Assembly: GCF_000008765.1 (NCBI RefSeq)
Contig: NC_003030.1
Span: 1,832,001-1,896,000, forward strand
DNA: 64,000 nucleotides
Source: Clostridium acetobutylicum ATCC 824
GTDB taxonomy: Bacteria; Bacillota; Clostridia; Clostridiales; Clostridiaceae
Direction of reading: 5' to 3'
Part shown: positions 51,855 to 61,407 of the stretch, in pieces
How the letters are laid out: each line of letters begins with the position of its first letter
How positions within the stretch are numbered: position 1 is the first letter of the stretch
The notes under the pieces: generated by a model
What the model was told of the DNA's origin: nothing
Database searches by the model: none
Seen by the model: only the letters and a program-made list of their open reading frames with translations
Made by a program: the position numbers and the translations under genes

Positions 51855-53891
51855 ATGAATATTAATGACGATATTGCAACACTTAAAGGAGTAGGTCCTA
51901 AAACGGCTTTGAAATTAAATAAATGTGGTATATTCACTATACTAGATTTGCTTCTATATTTTCCAAGAGATTATGAGAATTTATCTCTTATGTCTAATAT
52001 TCTGGAAGTTGAAGATGGACAAAAGGTTATAGTGAAATGTACACCTTTAAGGTTAGAAAAAGAATTTAGATCGAAAAGCCGCAAAACTGTAACTAAAATA
52101 ATATTTTCAGACGGTAAAACTACATTTAGCGGTATATGGTTTAATCAGCCGTATATAAAGAATAAATTTAAATATAATGAAACATATACAATCATGGGAA
52201 AAATAAAAAGGACTAAAAATGAAATAACTATGAATAATCCTATACCAGTGGAAAATAGAAGTTCAAGTGATGAAAAGATAGTGCCTAAGTATGCACTTTC
52301 TGGAACTTTGAAAAATACTTTTTTTATAAGATTGATATTTGAGCTTCTTCAAAACATTAAAATTGATGAAAATATGCCTGAGTGGATTATAAAGAAAAAT
52401 GCATTTCACAGCTTAGATGAGTCACTTAGAGAAATTCACAGTCCTAGAAATATGCTTGAACTAAGGGAAAGTACAAGAAGGCTTAAGTTTCAAGAATTAT
52501 TTACATATTCACTTAAAGTTTTAATGCTTAAAGAGTATATTAAGAAGAATAATAAAGGTTTTGCATTTAAAATAGCTCCTGAACTTATTAAATTGAAAGA
52601 AAGTCTTCCTTTTAAATTAACAGAGGCACAAAATTTGGTTATAAGAGAAATTCTAAAGGATGAAAAGAGACCTCAGGCTATGAACAGGTTAGTTCAGGGA
52701 GATGTTGGCTCTGGAAAGACAATTGTGGCCTTAATTGCTATATTTAATGTTATAAAGAACGGATTTCAAGCAGTTTTGATGGCACCTACAGAGATACTTG
52801 CAAAGCAGCATTTTGAATCTGCAAATACTCTTTTTAAAGAATTTAATATTAGAATAGAGCTTTTAACAGGAAGTGTTACTGATAAAAATAAAAGAATAAT
52901 AAAAGAGAAGCTTAAAGACGGAGAAATAGACCTTATAATAGGGACTCATGCTTTAATAGAAGATAATGTTGAGTTTAGTAATTTGGGAATAGTTGTAACA
53001 GATGAACTTCATAGGTTTGGTGTCATGCAGAGAAACAGGTTATTTAATAAGGGAAATAATATAGATGTACTTGTTATGACTGCAACGCCGATACCAAGAA
53101 CCCTAGCATTGTATCTTTATGGCGACTTAGATGTATCTATAATAGACACACTTCCACCAGGAAGAAAAGAAGTAAAGACACTTTGTATTAAGAAAAATAG
53201 CAGACAAAAAGCTTATAATTTTGCCTTAAATGAAATAAAAAATGGCAGACAGATATATGTGGTATGCCCACTCGTTGAAGAAAATGAGAAGCTAGAGCTT
53301 ACATCTGTAGAAAAATTGTATGAGGAGCTAAAAAGCAGTTATTTTAAAGGCATAAAAATAGAAATGCTTCATGGAAAAATGGCTCCAAAAGAGAAAAATG
53401 CTATAATGGAAAGATTCAATAATAAGGAAACAATAGTTTTAGTGTCAACTACAGTTATAGAAGTAGGAGTTAATGTTCCAAATGCCAGTGTAATGATAAT
53501 AGAAGATGCACAGCGTTTTGGACTTGCACAACTTCACCAGCTTAGAGGAAGAGTGGGAAGAGGACAATATCAGTCTTATTGTATGCTAGTTGCAGAAATG
53601 AAGAATAAGGTTGCAGAAAGAAGAATGGAAATAATGTGCTCAAGTAGTGATGGTTTCTACATATCAGAGGAGGACTTTAAACTAAGAGGAAGTGGCGAAG
53701 TTTTCGGTATAAGACAAAGTGGAGAAGATGGACTTATTTTATCTGATATAATACAGGATATAAGTATATTACGAGAAGCCAACAGTGCAGCTAAAAAACT
53801 GATTATAAGTACAGAAAAAAGTGACATTGTGATAAAAAAGTCAATAGTTAAAAGTTTAAAAAATACATCAAAGTACATATGTTTTAATTAA
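51855..53891 (+). CDS. recG: ATP-dependent DNA helicase RecG
   Basis: RecG remodels stalled forks and Holliday junctions. ATG 51855 follows TATGGGAGGATACATA. An in-frame start at 51819 lies within the preceding hairpin. The wedge domain starts with LKGVGPKTALKLNK. Helicase motifs: QGDVGSGKTIVALIA (Walker A), MAPTEILAKQH, DELHRFGVMQRN, MTATPIPRTLALYLYG and QLRGRVGRGQYQSYC. It has 678 residues, normal for RecG. Confidence 0.96.
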   Translation: MNINDDIATLKGVGPKTALKLNKCGIFTILDLLLYFPRDYENLSLMSNILEVEDGQKVIVKCTPLRLEKEFRSKSRKTVTKIIFSDGKTTFSGIWFNQPYIKNKFKYNETYTIMGKIKRTKNEITMNNPIPVENRSSSDEKIVPKYALSGTLKNTFFIRLIFELLQNIKIDENMPEWIIKKNAFHSLDESLREIHSPRNMLELRESTRRLKFQELFTYSLKVLMLKEYIKKNNKGFAFKIAPELIKLKESLPFKLTEAQNLVIREILKDEKRPQAMNRLVQGDVGSGKTIVALIAIFNVIKNGFQAVLMAPTEILAKQHFESANTLFKEFNIRIELLTGSVTDKNKRIIKEKLKDGEIDLIIGTHALIEDNVEFSNLGIVVTDELHRFGVMQRNRLFNKGNNIDVLVMTATPIPRTLALYLYGDLDVSIIDTLPPGRKEVKTLCIKKNSRQKAYNFALNEIKNGRQIYVVCPLVEENEKLELTSVEKLYEELKSSYFKGIKIEMLHGKMAPKEKNAIMERFNNKETIVLVSTTVIEVGVNVPNASVMIIEDAQRFGLAQLHQLRGRVGRGQYQSYCMLVAEMKNKVAERRMEIMCSSSDGFYISEEDFKLRGSGEVFGIRQSGEDGLILSDIIQDISILREANSAAKKLIISTEKSDIVIKKSIVKSLKNTSKYICFN

Positions 53892-53968
53892 AATTAAAAT
53901 ATTTTGTATAATATGTCTTTGTATGATAAAATATAAACTAATGTATTTTTTATATTAGGAGGATAAAT

Positions 53969-54535
53969 ATGAGAATAATATCTGGCAAAGCTAAGGGGAG
54001 AAAGATTTTACCACCTAAAGGAATGGAAACAACTAGACCGACTTTAGATAGGGTAAAAGAGGCGATGTTTAATATAATACAAAACGATGTTCCTGAAGCT
54101 GTTGTCCTCGATATGTTTTCAGGTACAGGAAGTTTGGGACTTGAGGCTGCAAGCAGAGGGGCAAAAGTATGTTATTTAATTGACAAAAGCCCTATTACAT
54201 ATCCAATACTTAAAGAAAATGTTGAAAATTTAAGATTTGATGAAGAATGCAAAACCTTAAATATGGATTCTTATGAAGCTGTAAGGTATTTAGCATCCAA
54301 AGGGAAGGAATTTACATTAATATTTATAGACCCTCCTTATGCTAAGGAAATGATACCGCCGGCTATAGATTTAATATGTGAGAAAAAATTGCTGACAAAA
54401 AGTGGACTTATAGTTACAAAAATAGATTCCGATGAAAAGATATATGAGGGAAATAATGAAATTATCATGGTAGACCATAGAAAATATGGTAAAACTATTG
54501 TATGTTTTTACAGATACAAGGAGGACAAAAAATGA
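53969..54535 (+). CDS. rsmD: 16S rRNA (guanine-966-N2) methyltransferase RsmD
   Basis: RsmD methylates G966 of 16S r[19 protein letters not shown] and [15 protein letters not shown] are at the N-terminus, [18 protein letters not shown] is SAM motif I, and [10 protein letters not shown] is the catalytic DPPY. It has 188 residues. TTAGGAGGATAAAT precedes ATG 53969. Its stop overlaps the coaD start (ATGA), the standard rsmD-coaD pair. Confidence 0.95.
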
Positions 54536-55017
54536 AGGTAGCAGTATACCCAGGAAGCTTTGACCCAATTACAAATGGACATTTAGATATAATAAGTAGA
54601 GCTTCTAAAGTATTTGATAAAGTAATAGTTGGGGTTCTTATAAATCCAGAAAAAAAAGGCATGTTTTCTGTTGATGAGAGAGTAGATCTTATCAAAAGAG
54701 TCATAAAACCATTTAATAATGTTAGTGTTCAAAGTTTTAGTGGTCTTCTTGTTAATTTTATGGAAAATAATGATTCCAACGTTATGATAAGAGGTTTGAG
54801 GAGTGTGGGAGATTTTGAATACGAGCTTCAAACTTCACTAATGAATAAGAAACTCAATCCTAATGTTGAAACTGTATTTATGATGACTAGTTTAGAGTTT
54901 TCATTTTTAAGTTCCACTGCTATTAAACAGGTTGCTGTGTTTGGAGGATGTATCAAAGAATTGGTGCCAGATGAAATTATAGATGATGTTTTAAGAAAAG
55001 CAAAAGAATTTAATTAA
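54532..55017 (+). CDS. coaD: Phosphopantetheine adenylyltransferase
   Basis: CoaD adenylylates 4'-phosphopantetheine in coenzyme A synthesis. ATG 54532 follows CAAGGAGGACAAAAA. A frame from 54502 lies inside rsmD. The nucleotidyltransferase motif [10 protein letters not shown] (TNGH at 14-17) and [23 protein letters not shown] are visible. It has 161 residues, the family length. coaBC in this window supplies the preceding CoA steps. Confidence 0.96.
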
Positions 55018-55088
55018 TTATAGAAAAGCAGAACTAATTAAATTTGTTTGTATGAATGTTTTTCTATATTTATAGGGAGAGATTGGTC

Positions 55089-55613
55089 ATGAACGTGGTT
55101 AAGTTATTAGAATATTTGGGGGATATTGTTGATACTTCTAGCAAAGTTCCGCTTTCAAATAAAGTTATGGTAAATAAAAAGGAGATTTTAGATGTTATTA
55201 CTCAAATAATGAGTGAAATGCCTGAGGAACTAAAAAAATCTCAATGGATACTTAGTGAGAAGGATAAAATTTTAAATGATGCAGTTAAAGAGGCTAATGA
55301 AATAAAAAAGCAGGAAATTGAAACTATAAAAATGCAGATAGATAAGCACAGTATAACATTAGAAGCAGAAAAAAGAGCTAGAAAACTACTTGAGGATGCT
55401 GAAAATGAGGCCAAGCAAATTAAGTTATCTGCCCTTCATTATGTTGATGAGCTCTTGTGTCATCTAGATAGTCAATTAGATGATAGACAAGAGCAGTTTA
55501 ATGAGAAGGTTCAAAGAGAAGCACAAAGTCTTTCAATTAATGTACAAAATGATTTTAATAGTATAAGAGAAATAATAAAAAACAATATATCAGAGATTAG
55601 AGAAGTTAAATAG
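55089..55613 (+). CDS. Conserved coiled-coil protein of unknown function
   Basis: I recognise no enzyme motif in this 174-residue protein. The first 45 residues are mixed. From about residue 60 to the end it is one long, charged helix with heptad-like spacing (for example ILNDAVKEANEIKKQEIETI and LLEDAENEAKQIK), reminiscent of ATP-synthase b-subunit or DivIVA-type coiled coils. There is no membrane helix or signal peptide. ATG 55089 follows ATAGGGAGAGATTGGTC. A frame from 55056 has no ribosome site. It follows coaD and overlaps the 3' end of ylbJ tail-to-tail by eight bases. A structural or membrane-associated scaffold role is only a guess. Confidence 0.75.
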   Translation: MNVVKLLEYLGDIVDTSSKVPLSNKVMVNKKEILDVITQIMSEMPEELKKSQWILSEKDKILNDAVKEANEIKKQEIETIKMQIDKHSITLEAEKRARKLLEDAENEAKQIKLSALHYVDELLCHLDSQLDDRQEQFNEKVQREAQSLSINVQNDFNSIREIIKNNISEIREVK

Positions 55614-56751
55614 TCTTTTTTATTTTGTATATAAGTATAGGTAATACAGCTAAAATTACTGCCACAGTAAAAAAGTGAGAAGGACTTAAAAAGTTATTAT
55701 TTGCATTAAAAGTGCTTATTGTGTTATTTACATATAAAAACTTGAAAAGTAAAAAACATATTATACTGCTTATTACACCTTGAATTACTTTTAATGATAT
55801 AAATTTTAAGTATGATATTTTATATTTTCCTATAAAAGAGTATATTTGAGCTATGACGCATAGACCTCCAAAAGATGAAAGAAAACTTATTGTTATCACT
55901 TTTAGTTCAATTGGAAAGCTGCTAGAAGATAGCATGGAGGAGCCGTTAGTCATTTCTACAATTCCAAGTATAAATGTTTTGATAAAACTTGCTTCACTGT
56001 TTTTAAAAATAACGCTTTGTTTTAAAATACCTATTATAACTGAAAAAATTATTATAAAGCTCATTACTTGCAGTATTACCTTTACTGCATTTTCTGTACT
56101 TGTTTTAAGAGCAGTACCAATGGAATGTTTTTCGCTAACATTCCATTTAGTTTTTTTTGTAGAAAAATCATCTTTTTTATTAGGAAGAATTATTCCCATT
56201 GCTATACATGATAGATAACATGAAATAAGAAGAATATAACCTAAATACTTATTTTTTAGCATAGATGTTCCAACTGCACCTATAATAAATAAAGGTCCTG
56301 GGTTGGAAGCTATATTTACAAGCCTTTCAAAGGTAGAAAAGCTAATTATATCATTTTCGTATAAATCAGCAGCATACTTTGCCCCTAAAGGATATCCACA
56401 TAAAAAACTTACCATTAGCACAATTGACGCTTTTTTTGGCAGCCTTTGGGGAAGACAAAGGATTGGCCCTAGAAGTTTAGAATATATCTCAATTCCATCG
56501 TAGCATATTATTAAATTTGTAATAATTAAGAATGGAAACACATAGGGGAAAACGCTGAAGAAAAACAGCTTGGCCCCAGATATTGAGGCTGATATACAAA
56601 CCTCAGGTTTCAAGATAATAAACAATATAATTAATGAAAGAAAAATTGTCATTATGTAATTTGATGCAGTACTTAAATGAAGCTCCTTTATAAGCAAAAA
56701 TAAAAGAGCTGTTATTAAGAATATAATAATAAGTAGAAAAAAAATTATCAA
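55606..56751 (-). CDS. ylbJ: Sporulation integral membrane protein YlbJ
   Basis: YlbJ is a polytopic membrane protein of the nucleoside-recognition (Gate) superfamily, needed for normal spores in B. subtilis. About eight hydrophobic segments fill the 381 residues. PYVFPFLIITNLI, VSFLCGYPLGAKYAADLYE and IASNPGPLFIIGAVGTS are family motifs. The start chosen is TTG 56751, nine bases after GGGGGAG. An upstream TTG at 56769 overlaps that ribosome site. It follows tmcAL on the same strand and converges with the coiled-coil gene. Confidence 0.88.
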   Translation of the reverse strand: MIIFFLLIIIFLITALLFLLIKELHLSTASNYIMTIFLSLIILFIILKPEVCISASISGAKLFFFSVFPYVFPFLIITNLIICYDGIEIYSKLLGPILCLPQRLPKKASIVLMVSFLCGYPLGAKYAADLYENDIISFSTFERLVNIASNPGPLFIIGAVGTSMLKNKYLGYILLISCYLSCIAMGIILPNKKDDFSTKKTKWNVSEKHSIGTALKTSTENAVKVILQVMSFIIIFSVIIGILKQSVIFKNSEASFIKTFILGIVEMTNGSSMLSSSSFPIELKVITISFLSSFGGLCVIAQIYSFIGKYKISYLKFISLKVIQGVISSIICFLLFKFLYVNNTISTFNANNNFLSPSHFFTVAVILAVLPILIYKIKKTI

Positions 56752-56815
56752 GTGAAAAAACTCCCCCAATTAATGTTTATATAAATAATATATTTTTCTT
56801 TCAAATATATATTAC

Positions 56816-58024
56816 TTAAACTATGATAATTTTTCTATAATAATCATCTAGAGGGTTTACACTTTTATTTATCAAGCTGTAGGCCTTGGTTGCATTTATA
56901 TCTAAAGATAGTGCATCAAAGTTATAATTATTAACCTTAGTTATTAAAGGAATGGAGCTTGTTTTTTTAAATTCTTTTAAAGCATATTTGCCTTTTTCAT
57001 TAAAACCTAGAATTCTAGCATAAGGGCAGGGGGAATTTCTTAAACTTTCTGTATTATAACAGTCAAACCCAATAAAATACTGGGTTAATATCCTAGAAAT
57101 ACGTGAATAGGTATATCGTTTATTTTTTGTCAATGTCATTAATGAATCCATATTTGAGCACTTAAGTAGAGAATTATATATTTTATTATCTATACCTTCT
57201 GACACATCAGGCAGTTTATTTAAAGATTCTTTACTTGTAAGAGCCTTATATTTTATATAGTCAAAAATGTAATCCTTATAGCATAGGCTATTAATATTAT
57301 CCGATATCAAATCAAAAGTTTTTTTTGGAACTTGATATCTAAGAGTAGAAATCTCTTTTTTTGATTTCAGTGCATTTCTTATAGCAGAAGCACTTGAGAT
57401 TGTTTTTAGTTCTAAATCATTATAGTTATTACCCTCTCTTTTTATAGTATATGGTTTTATATTACTTTTTAGCTTAATTAGACTCTTGCAGTATTCCACA
57501 CCAAGTATGTTATTTGAGGAGGATAAAATATCGTGATTTAATCCATGATCTACTTTTGACAATGATGAATTTAAGTACATCTCTAGTGCATGCATTCTTG
57601 ATTTTGGAAAAGAAAACCCTTGATTTAAATAGTCCTTTAAAATTGACTTATATTCATAGGGTTCATCTACAAGTATCTTTGAAATCAAATATATGTCATG
57701 CATTTCTCCTTCTTCGCTTCCAAAGCATATATTTGAAACGCTGCCAAGAGAGTTAAGAAGGCTTACAGCTCCGTATGCAAAGAACTCCGCAGAGGATAAA
57801 GAATATACGCAGGGAAGTTCTATAACTAAATCAACTCCTGAAGAAAGAGCTGCATAAGCTCTTGACCACTTATCTATTATTGCTGGTTCACCTCTTTGAA
57901 CAAAGTCCCCACTCATAACACATAGTATTACATCGCTTTTACAAATTTCTTTTGTTTTTTCTAAATGATGAATATGTCCATTATGCATTGGGTTGTATTC
58001 AGCAATTATTCCAGTAATGTTCAA
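56816..58024 (-). CDS. tmcAL: tRNA(Met) cytidine acetate ligase TmcAL
   Basis: TmcAL (YlbM) uses acetate and ATP to make N4-acetylcytidine at the wobble base of elongator tRNA(Met). TTG 58024, behind GAGGTGATTAA, gives NITGIIAEYNPMHNGHIHHL at the N-terminus; HNGH at 14-17 is the nucleotidyltransferase motif. A longer frame to 58072 only reads a hexamer repeat. VMSGDFVQRGEPAIIDKW and ELPCVYSLSSAEFFA are also conserved. It has 402 residues. It is interesting that it needs acetate, which pta-ackA next door produces, although this gene order is simply conserved. Confidence 0.93.
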   Translation of the reverse strand: MNITGIIAEYNPMHNGHIHHLEKTKEICKSDVILCVMSGDFVQRGEPAIIDKWSRAYAALSSGVDLVIELPCVYSLSSAEFFAYGAVSLLNSLGSVSNICFGSEEGEMHDIYLISKILVDEPYEYKSILKDYLNQGFSFPKSRMHALEMYLNSSLSKVDHGLNHDILSSSNNILGVEYCKSLIKLKSNIKPYTIKREGNNYNDLELKTISSASAIRNALKSKKEISTLRYQVPKKTFDLISDNINSLCYKDYIFDYIKYKALTSKESLNKLPDVSEGIDNKIYNSLLKCSNMDSLMTLTKNKRYTYSRISRILTQYFIGFDCYNTESLRNSPCPYARILGFNEKGKYALKEFKKTSSIPLITKVNNYNFDALSLDINATKAYSLINKSVNPLDDYYRKIIIV

Positions 58025-58042
58025 ATTAATCACCTCAAAACG

Positions 58043-58072
58043 ATTATACAGTATTTTCAATTTCAATTTCAA
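58043..58072 (-). promoter_or_regulatory. tmcAL promoter with tandem hexamers
   Basis: On the minus strand TATAAT (58048-58043) is preceded by three tandem TTGAAA hexamers (58072-58067, 58066-58061, 58060-58055). The farthest is 18 bases from the -10 and fits as a -35. TTAAATGCAA is also directly repeated at 58073-58082 and 58085-58094. Confidence 0.55.
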
Positions 58073-58181
58073 TTAAATGCAAACTTAAATGCAATTTTTA
58101 AAAAAAAAGAGTATATGGAGTTTTAAAGTATAAAATCCCAAAATTATCATTGTTTTAAAATCAATACAAGAAAAAAAGATG

Positions 58182-58211
58182 TTGCAAAAATATTAAAGGT
58201 TATGTTATAAA
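58182..58211 (+). promoter_or_regulatory. Promoter of pta-ackA
   Basis: TTGCAA (58182-58187) and TATAAA (58206-58211) are 18 bases apart, with TGT before the -10 as an extended element. Another TATAGT occurs at 58217-58222. The rest of the 264-base divergent gap is A/T-rich with nothing more identified. Confidence 0.6.
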
Positions 58212-58288
58212 GTATGTATAGTAAAATGTATTCGATTTGAATTTTTAGGTTAATATAATTATTGGCATTATGAAGGGAGAAAATACAA

Positions 58289-59290
58289 ATGGATTTAATA
58301 GAAAGCATATGGGAGTGTGCTAAGCAAGACAAAAAAAGGATAATATTAGCTGAAGGTGAAGAAAAAAGAAATCTAATTGCCGCAGATAAAATTATCAAAG
58401 AGGGATTAGCAGAGCTTGTTCTTGTAGGTGATGAAAATAAAATTAAAGAAAAAGCAAGTGAGTTGAATCTTGACATTTCGAAGGCTGAAATAATGGATCC
58501 AGAGACATCACTAAAAACAGAAACATATGCTAGAGATTTTTATGAACTTAGAAAACACAAAGGAATGACTATTGAAAAATCTGAAAAAATGGTAAGAGAT
58601 CCTCTTTATTTTGCAACAATGGCTTTAAAAGATGGCTATGTTGATGGAATGGTTTCAGGAGCTGTTCACACAACTGGAGATTTATTAAGACCAGGACTTC
58701 AAATTATAAAAACTGCACCAGGAGTTAAAATAGTATCAGGATTCTTTGTTATGATAATACCTGACTGCGATTATGGTGAAGAGGGTCTTTTATTATTTGC
58801 AGATTGTGCTGTAAATCCTAACCCAACATCAGATGAACTAGCTGATATTGCTATAACTACAGCTGAAACAGCTAGAAAATTATGTAACGTAGAGCCTAAA
58901 GTTGCGATGCTTTCATTCTCAACTATGGGAAGTGCAAAAGGCGAAATGGTAGATAAGGTTAAAAATGCTGTTGAAATCACAAAGAAATTCAGACCGGATC
59001 TTGCTATTGATGGTGAGCTTCAGCTTGATGCTGCAATAGATAGTGAAGTAGCGGCTTTAAAAGCACCTTCTAGTAATGTTGCAGGAAATGCAAATGTTCT
59101 TGTATTCCCAGATCTTCAAACAGGAAACATTGGGTACAAGCTTGTTCAAAGATTTGCAAAAGCAAAAGCAATAGGACCTATATGTCAAGGATTTGCAAAA
59201 CCTATTAATGATTTATCAAGAGGCTGTAGCTCAGAGGATATAGTAAATGTTGTTGCTATAACTGTTGTTCAGGCTCAAAGAGGTATATAA
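58289..59290 (+). CDS. pta: Phosphate acetyltransferase
   Basis: Pta converts acetyl-CoA and phosphate to acetyl phosphate, the first step of fermentative acetate formation. The 333-residue short form has [37 protein letters not shown] near residue 127, and the C-terminal [20 protein letters not shown] with [34 protein letters not shown] precedes ATG 58289. ackA follows after 11 bases, so the acetate pathway is one operon. Confidence 0.97.
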   Translation: MDLIESIWECAKQDKKRIILAEGEEKRNLIAADKIIKEGLAELVLVGDENKIKEKASELNLDISKAEIMDPETSLKTETYARDFYELRKHKGMTIEKSEKMVRDPLYFATMALKDGYVDGMVSGAVHTTGDLLRPGLQIIKTAPGVKIVSGFFVMIIPDCDYGEEGLLLFADCAVNPNPTSDELADIAITTAETARKLCNVEPKVAMLSFSTMGSAKGEMVDKVKNAVEITKKFRPDLAIDGELQLDAAIDSEVAALKAPSSNVAGNANVLVFPDLQTGNIGYKLVQRFAKAKAIGPICQGFAKPINDLSRGCSSEDIVNVVAITVVQAQRGI

Positions 59291-59301
59291 GGAGGATTTT
59301 T

Positions 59302-60507
59302 ATGAAAAACTTAGTTATTAACTGCGGTAGTTCATCAATCAAATACCAGTTTATAGATATGAAGGATGAAACTGTACTCGCTAAAGGATTAGTTGAAAGA
59401 ATTGGAATAAAAGGATCTGTAATAACCCATAAAGTAAATGGAGAAAAATATGTTACAGAAACTCCTATGGAAGATCATAAAAAGGCTATAAAGCTTGTAT
59501 TAGATGCTTTATTAAATGATGAATATGGTGTTATAAAAAATATTGATGAGATATCAGCAGTAGGACACAGAATCGTTCATGGTGGAGAAAAATATGCAAA
59601 CTCAGTTTTAATAGATGAAGATGTTATGAAGTCTATAGAAGATTGTGTGAGTCTTGCACCGCTTCATAATCCACCACACATAATAGGAATTAATGCTTGC
59701 AAGGAATTAATGCCAAACGTTCCTATGGTTGCAGTATTTGATACAGCATTCCATCAAACTATACCTGATTATGCATATATGTATGCTATTCCATATGAAT
59801 ATTATGATAAATACAAAATAAGAAAATATGGTTTTCATGGAACATCACACAAATATGTATCAAGAACAGCTGCAGAATTTATAGGTAAAAAAGTAGAAGA
59901 TTTAAAAATGGTAGTATGCCATATGGGAAATGGTGCTAGTATTACAGCTGTAGAAAATGGTAAATCAGTAGATACAAGTATGGGATTTACTCCTCTTGGC
60001 GGTCTTGCTATGGGAACTAGAAGTGGAGATATGGACCCAGCAGTAGTAACTTTTTTAATGGATAAATTAAATATAAATGCTTCTGAAGTAAATAATCTAT
60101 TAAATAAAAAGTCAGGTATTGAAGGCTTAAGTGGAATAAGCAGCGATATGCGTGATATTAAAAAAGGAAACTATGTAGATAAAGACCCTAAAGCTATGCT
60201 AGCTTACAGTGTATTTAACTATAAAATAAAGCAATTTATAGGTTCATATACTGCAGTTATGAATGGATTAGACTGTTTAGTATTCACTGGTGGAATAGGT
60301 GAAAATTCATTTGAAAATAGAAGAGAAATATGCAAAAACATGGATTATCTAGGAATAAAAATTGACGATAAGAAAAATGATGAAACTATGGGAATACCAA
60401 TGGATATAAGTGCAGAAGGTTCTAAAGTTAGGGTACTTGTAATTCCAACTAATGAGGAGTTAATGATTGCAAGGGATACCAAAGATATAGTAGGCAAGTT
60501 AAAATAA
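59302..60507 (+). CDS. ackA: Acetate kinase
   Basis: AckA makes ATP and acetate from acetyl phosphate. It has 401 residues. [17 protein letters not shown] is the N-terminal ATPase-fold signature; [47 protein letters not shown] and [13 protein letters not shown] are the other conserved sites. TAAGGAGGATTTTT precedes ATG 59302. A consensus promoter for the next group starts three bases after its stop. Confidence 0.98.
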   Translation: MKNLVINCGSSSIKYQFIDMKDETVLAKGLVERIGIKGSVITHKVNGEKYVTETPMEDHKKAIKLVLDALLNDEYGVIKNIDEISAVGHRIVHGGEKYANSVLIDEDVMKSIEDCVSLAPLHNPPHIIGINACKELMPNVPMVAVFDTAFHQTIPDYAYMYAIPYEYYDKYKIRKYGFHGTSHKYVSRTAAEFIGKKVEDLKMVVCHMGNGASITAVENGKSVDTSMGFTPLGGLAMGTRSGDMDPAVVTFLMDKLNINASEVNNLLNKKSGIEGLSGISSDMRDIKKGNYVDKDPKAMLAYSVFNYKIKQFIGSYTAVMNGLDCLVFTGGIGENSFENRREICKNMDYLGIKIDDKKNDETMGIPMDISAEGSKVRVLVIPTNEELMIARDTKDIVGKLK

Positions 60508-60510
60508 AAC

Positions 60511-60539
60511 TTGACATTTATTTTGCATGCTTATATAAT
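60511..60539 (+). promoter_or_regulatory. Perfect-consensus SigA promoter before DUF177-rpmF
   Basis: TTGACA (60511-60516) and TATAAT (60534-60539) are exactly 17 bases apart, an ideal vegetative promoter. It would drive the DUF177 gene and rpmF. Confidence 0.88.
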
Positions 60540-60632
60540 AAATTATGGCTGCGTTAATGATTTAACATTAAAACAGTTTATTTTTGTGAATTTGAATAAA
60601 TATAACTTATTGACTTAGGAGCTTATAATAAC

Positions 60633-61131
60633 ATGTTAGATGTTTCTGATTTAATAACCAAAAAAGTCGACAAAAAAGATGTCGACATTCAGCTTGGTAT
60701 GACGTATTTTGATTATGACTCTGAAGAATCCAAGATTTTTAGAGCCATTAACCTTAAAAGGTAAATTGTTGATGGATAATAGTATTATACCTTTGTATGC
60801 TGAAGTTAAGGGCATTGTTGAACTTACTTGTTCACGCTGTCTTCAAAAATTTCCTTACGATATTGATTTGGAAATAGACGAAAAGTTCACCGACAATCCC
60901 GAAAATAAGGATGATGAAGTCATCTTTATAAATAATTATGAAGTAGATATAAATGAAATCGTTGAAAACAATATTATACTTTCTCTGCCTATAAAAAAGT
61001 TGTGCAGGGAAGATTGCAAGGGCTTGTGTCCTATGTGTGGCACAAATTTAAATATATCTACATGCAATTGTCATGAAGATAATATTGACCCAAGATTTGC
61101 AAAGCTTAAGGATTTGTTTTCAAATCATTAA
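60633..61131 (+). CDS. DUF177 (YceD/YlbN-type) protein, interrupted by a frameshift
   Basis: DUF177 proteins accompany rpmF almost universally and affect 23S rRNA and L32 levels. ATG 60633, behind TTAGGAG, encodes a normal N-terminus ([20 protein letters not shown], then DYDSEESKI). That frame then runs out at a TAA near 60762. The family continuation [20 protein letters not shown] and [16 protein letters not shown] is read one base later (+1) and ends at 61131. Dropping one T from the run at 60736-60740 joins both parts into about 165 residues. The C-terminal frame alone (from TTG 60709) has no ribosome site. It is either a real mutation or a sequence error. Confidence 0.8.
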
Positions 61132-61145
61132 GGAGGTGTATACAA

Positions 61146-61328
61146 GTGGGAAATCCAGCTAGAAAATTTTCAAAAGCTAGAAGAGATTCAAGAAGAGCTC
61201 AAACTTTTAAATTAAGTTTACCTGGAATGGTTGAATGTCCAAATTGTCATGAAATGAAGCTTGCACATAGAGTTTGCAAGAAATGCGGTTACTATAAAGG
61301 TAAGGAAATAGTTGCTGTAGAAAAGTAG
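61146..61328 (+). CDS. rpmF: Ribosomal protein bL32
   Basis: This 60-residue ribosomal protein starts at GTG 61146 behind [33 protein letters not shown] is the conserved N-terminus. [20 protein letters not shown] supplies four zinc-binding cysteines. It is co-transcribed with the DUF177 gene, 14 bases upstream. Together with bL28 above, both small zinc ribosomal proteins here are the C+ forms. Confidence 0.96.
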   Translation: MGNPARKFSKARRDSRRAQTFKLSLPGMVECPNCHEMKLAHRVCKKCGYYKGKEIVAVEK

Positions 61329-61330
61329 TT

Positions 61331-61363
61331 AAAAGAAAGTCTCGTGGCTTTCTTTTATTTTTT
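61331..61363 (+). terminator. Intrinsic terminator after rpmF
   Basis: AAAAGAAAG (61331-61339) pairs with CTTTCTTTT (61348-61356), followed by ATTTTTTT. Confidence 0.88.
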
Positions 61364-61407
61364 TAATTTACAGACATGTTAATTTAACCCAAAGTGAGGT
61401 GTGAATT

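Noticed and set aside
58147-58476. 109-codon minus frame over the pta promoter and start
   Set aside because: It overlaps the pta 5' end antisense and has no ribosome site or recognisable similarity.
60736-60740. Programmed frameshifting as explanation for the DUF177 gene
   Set aside because: The needed shift is +1, but no slippery site, rare-codon stall or downstream structure of known type is visible; mutation or sequence error is simpler.
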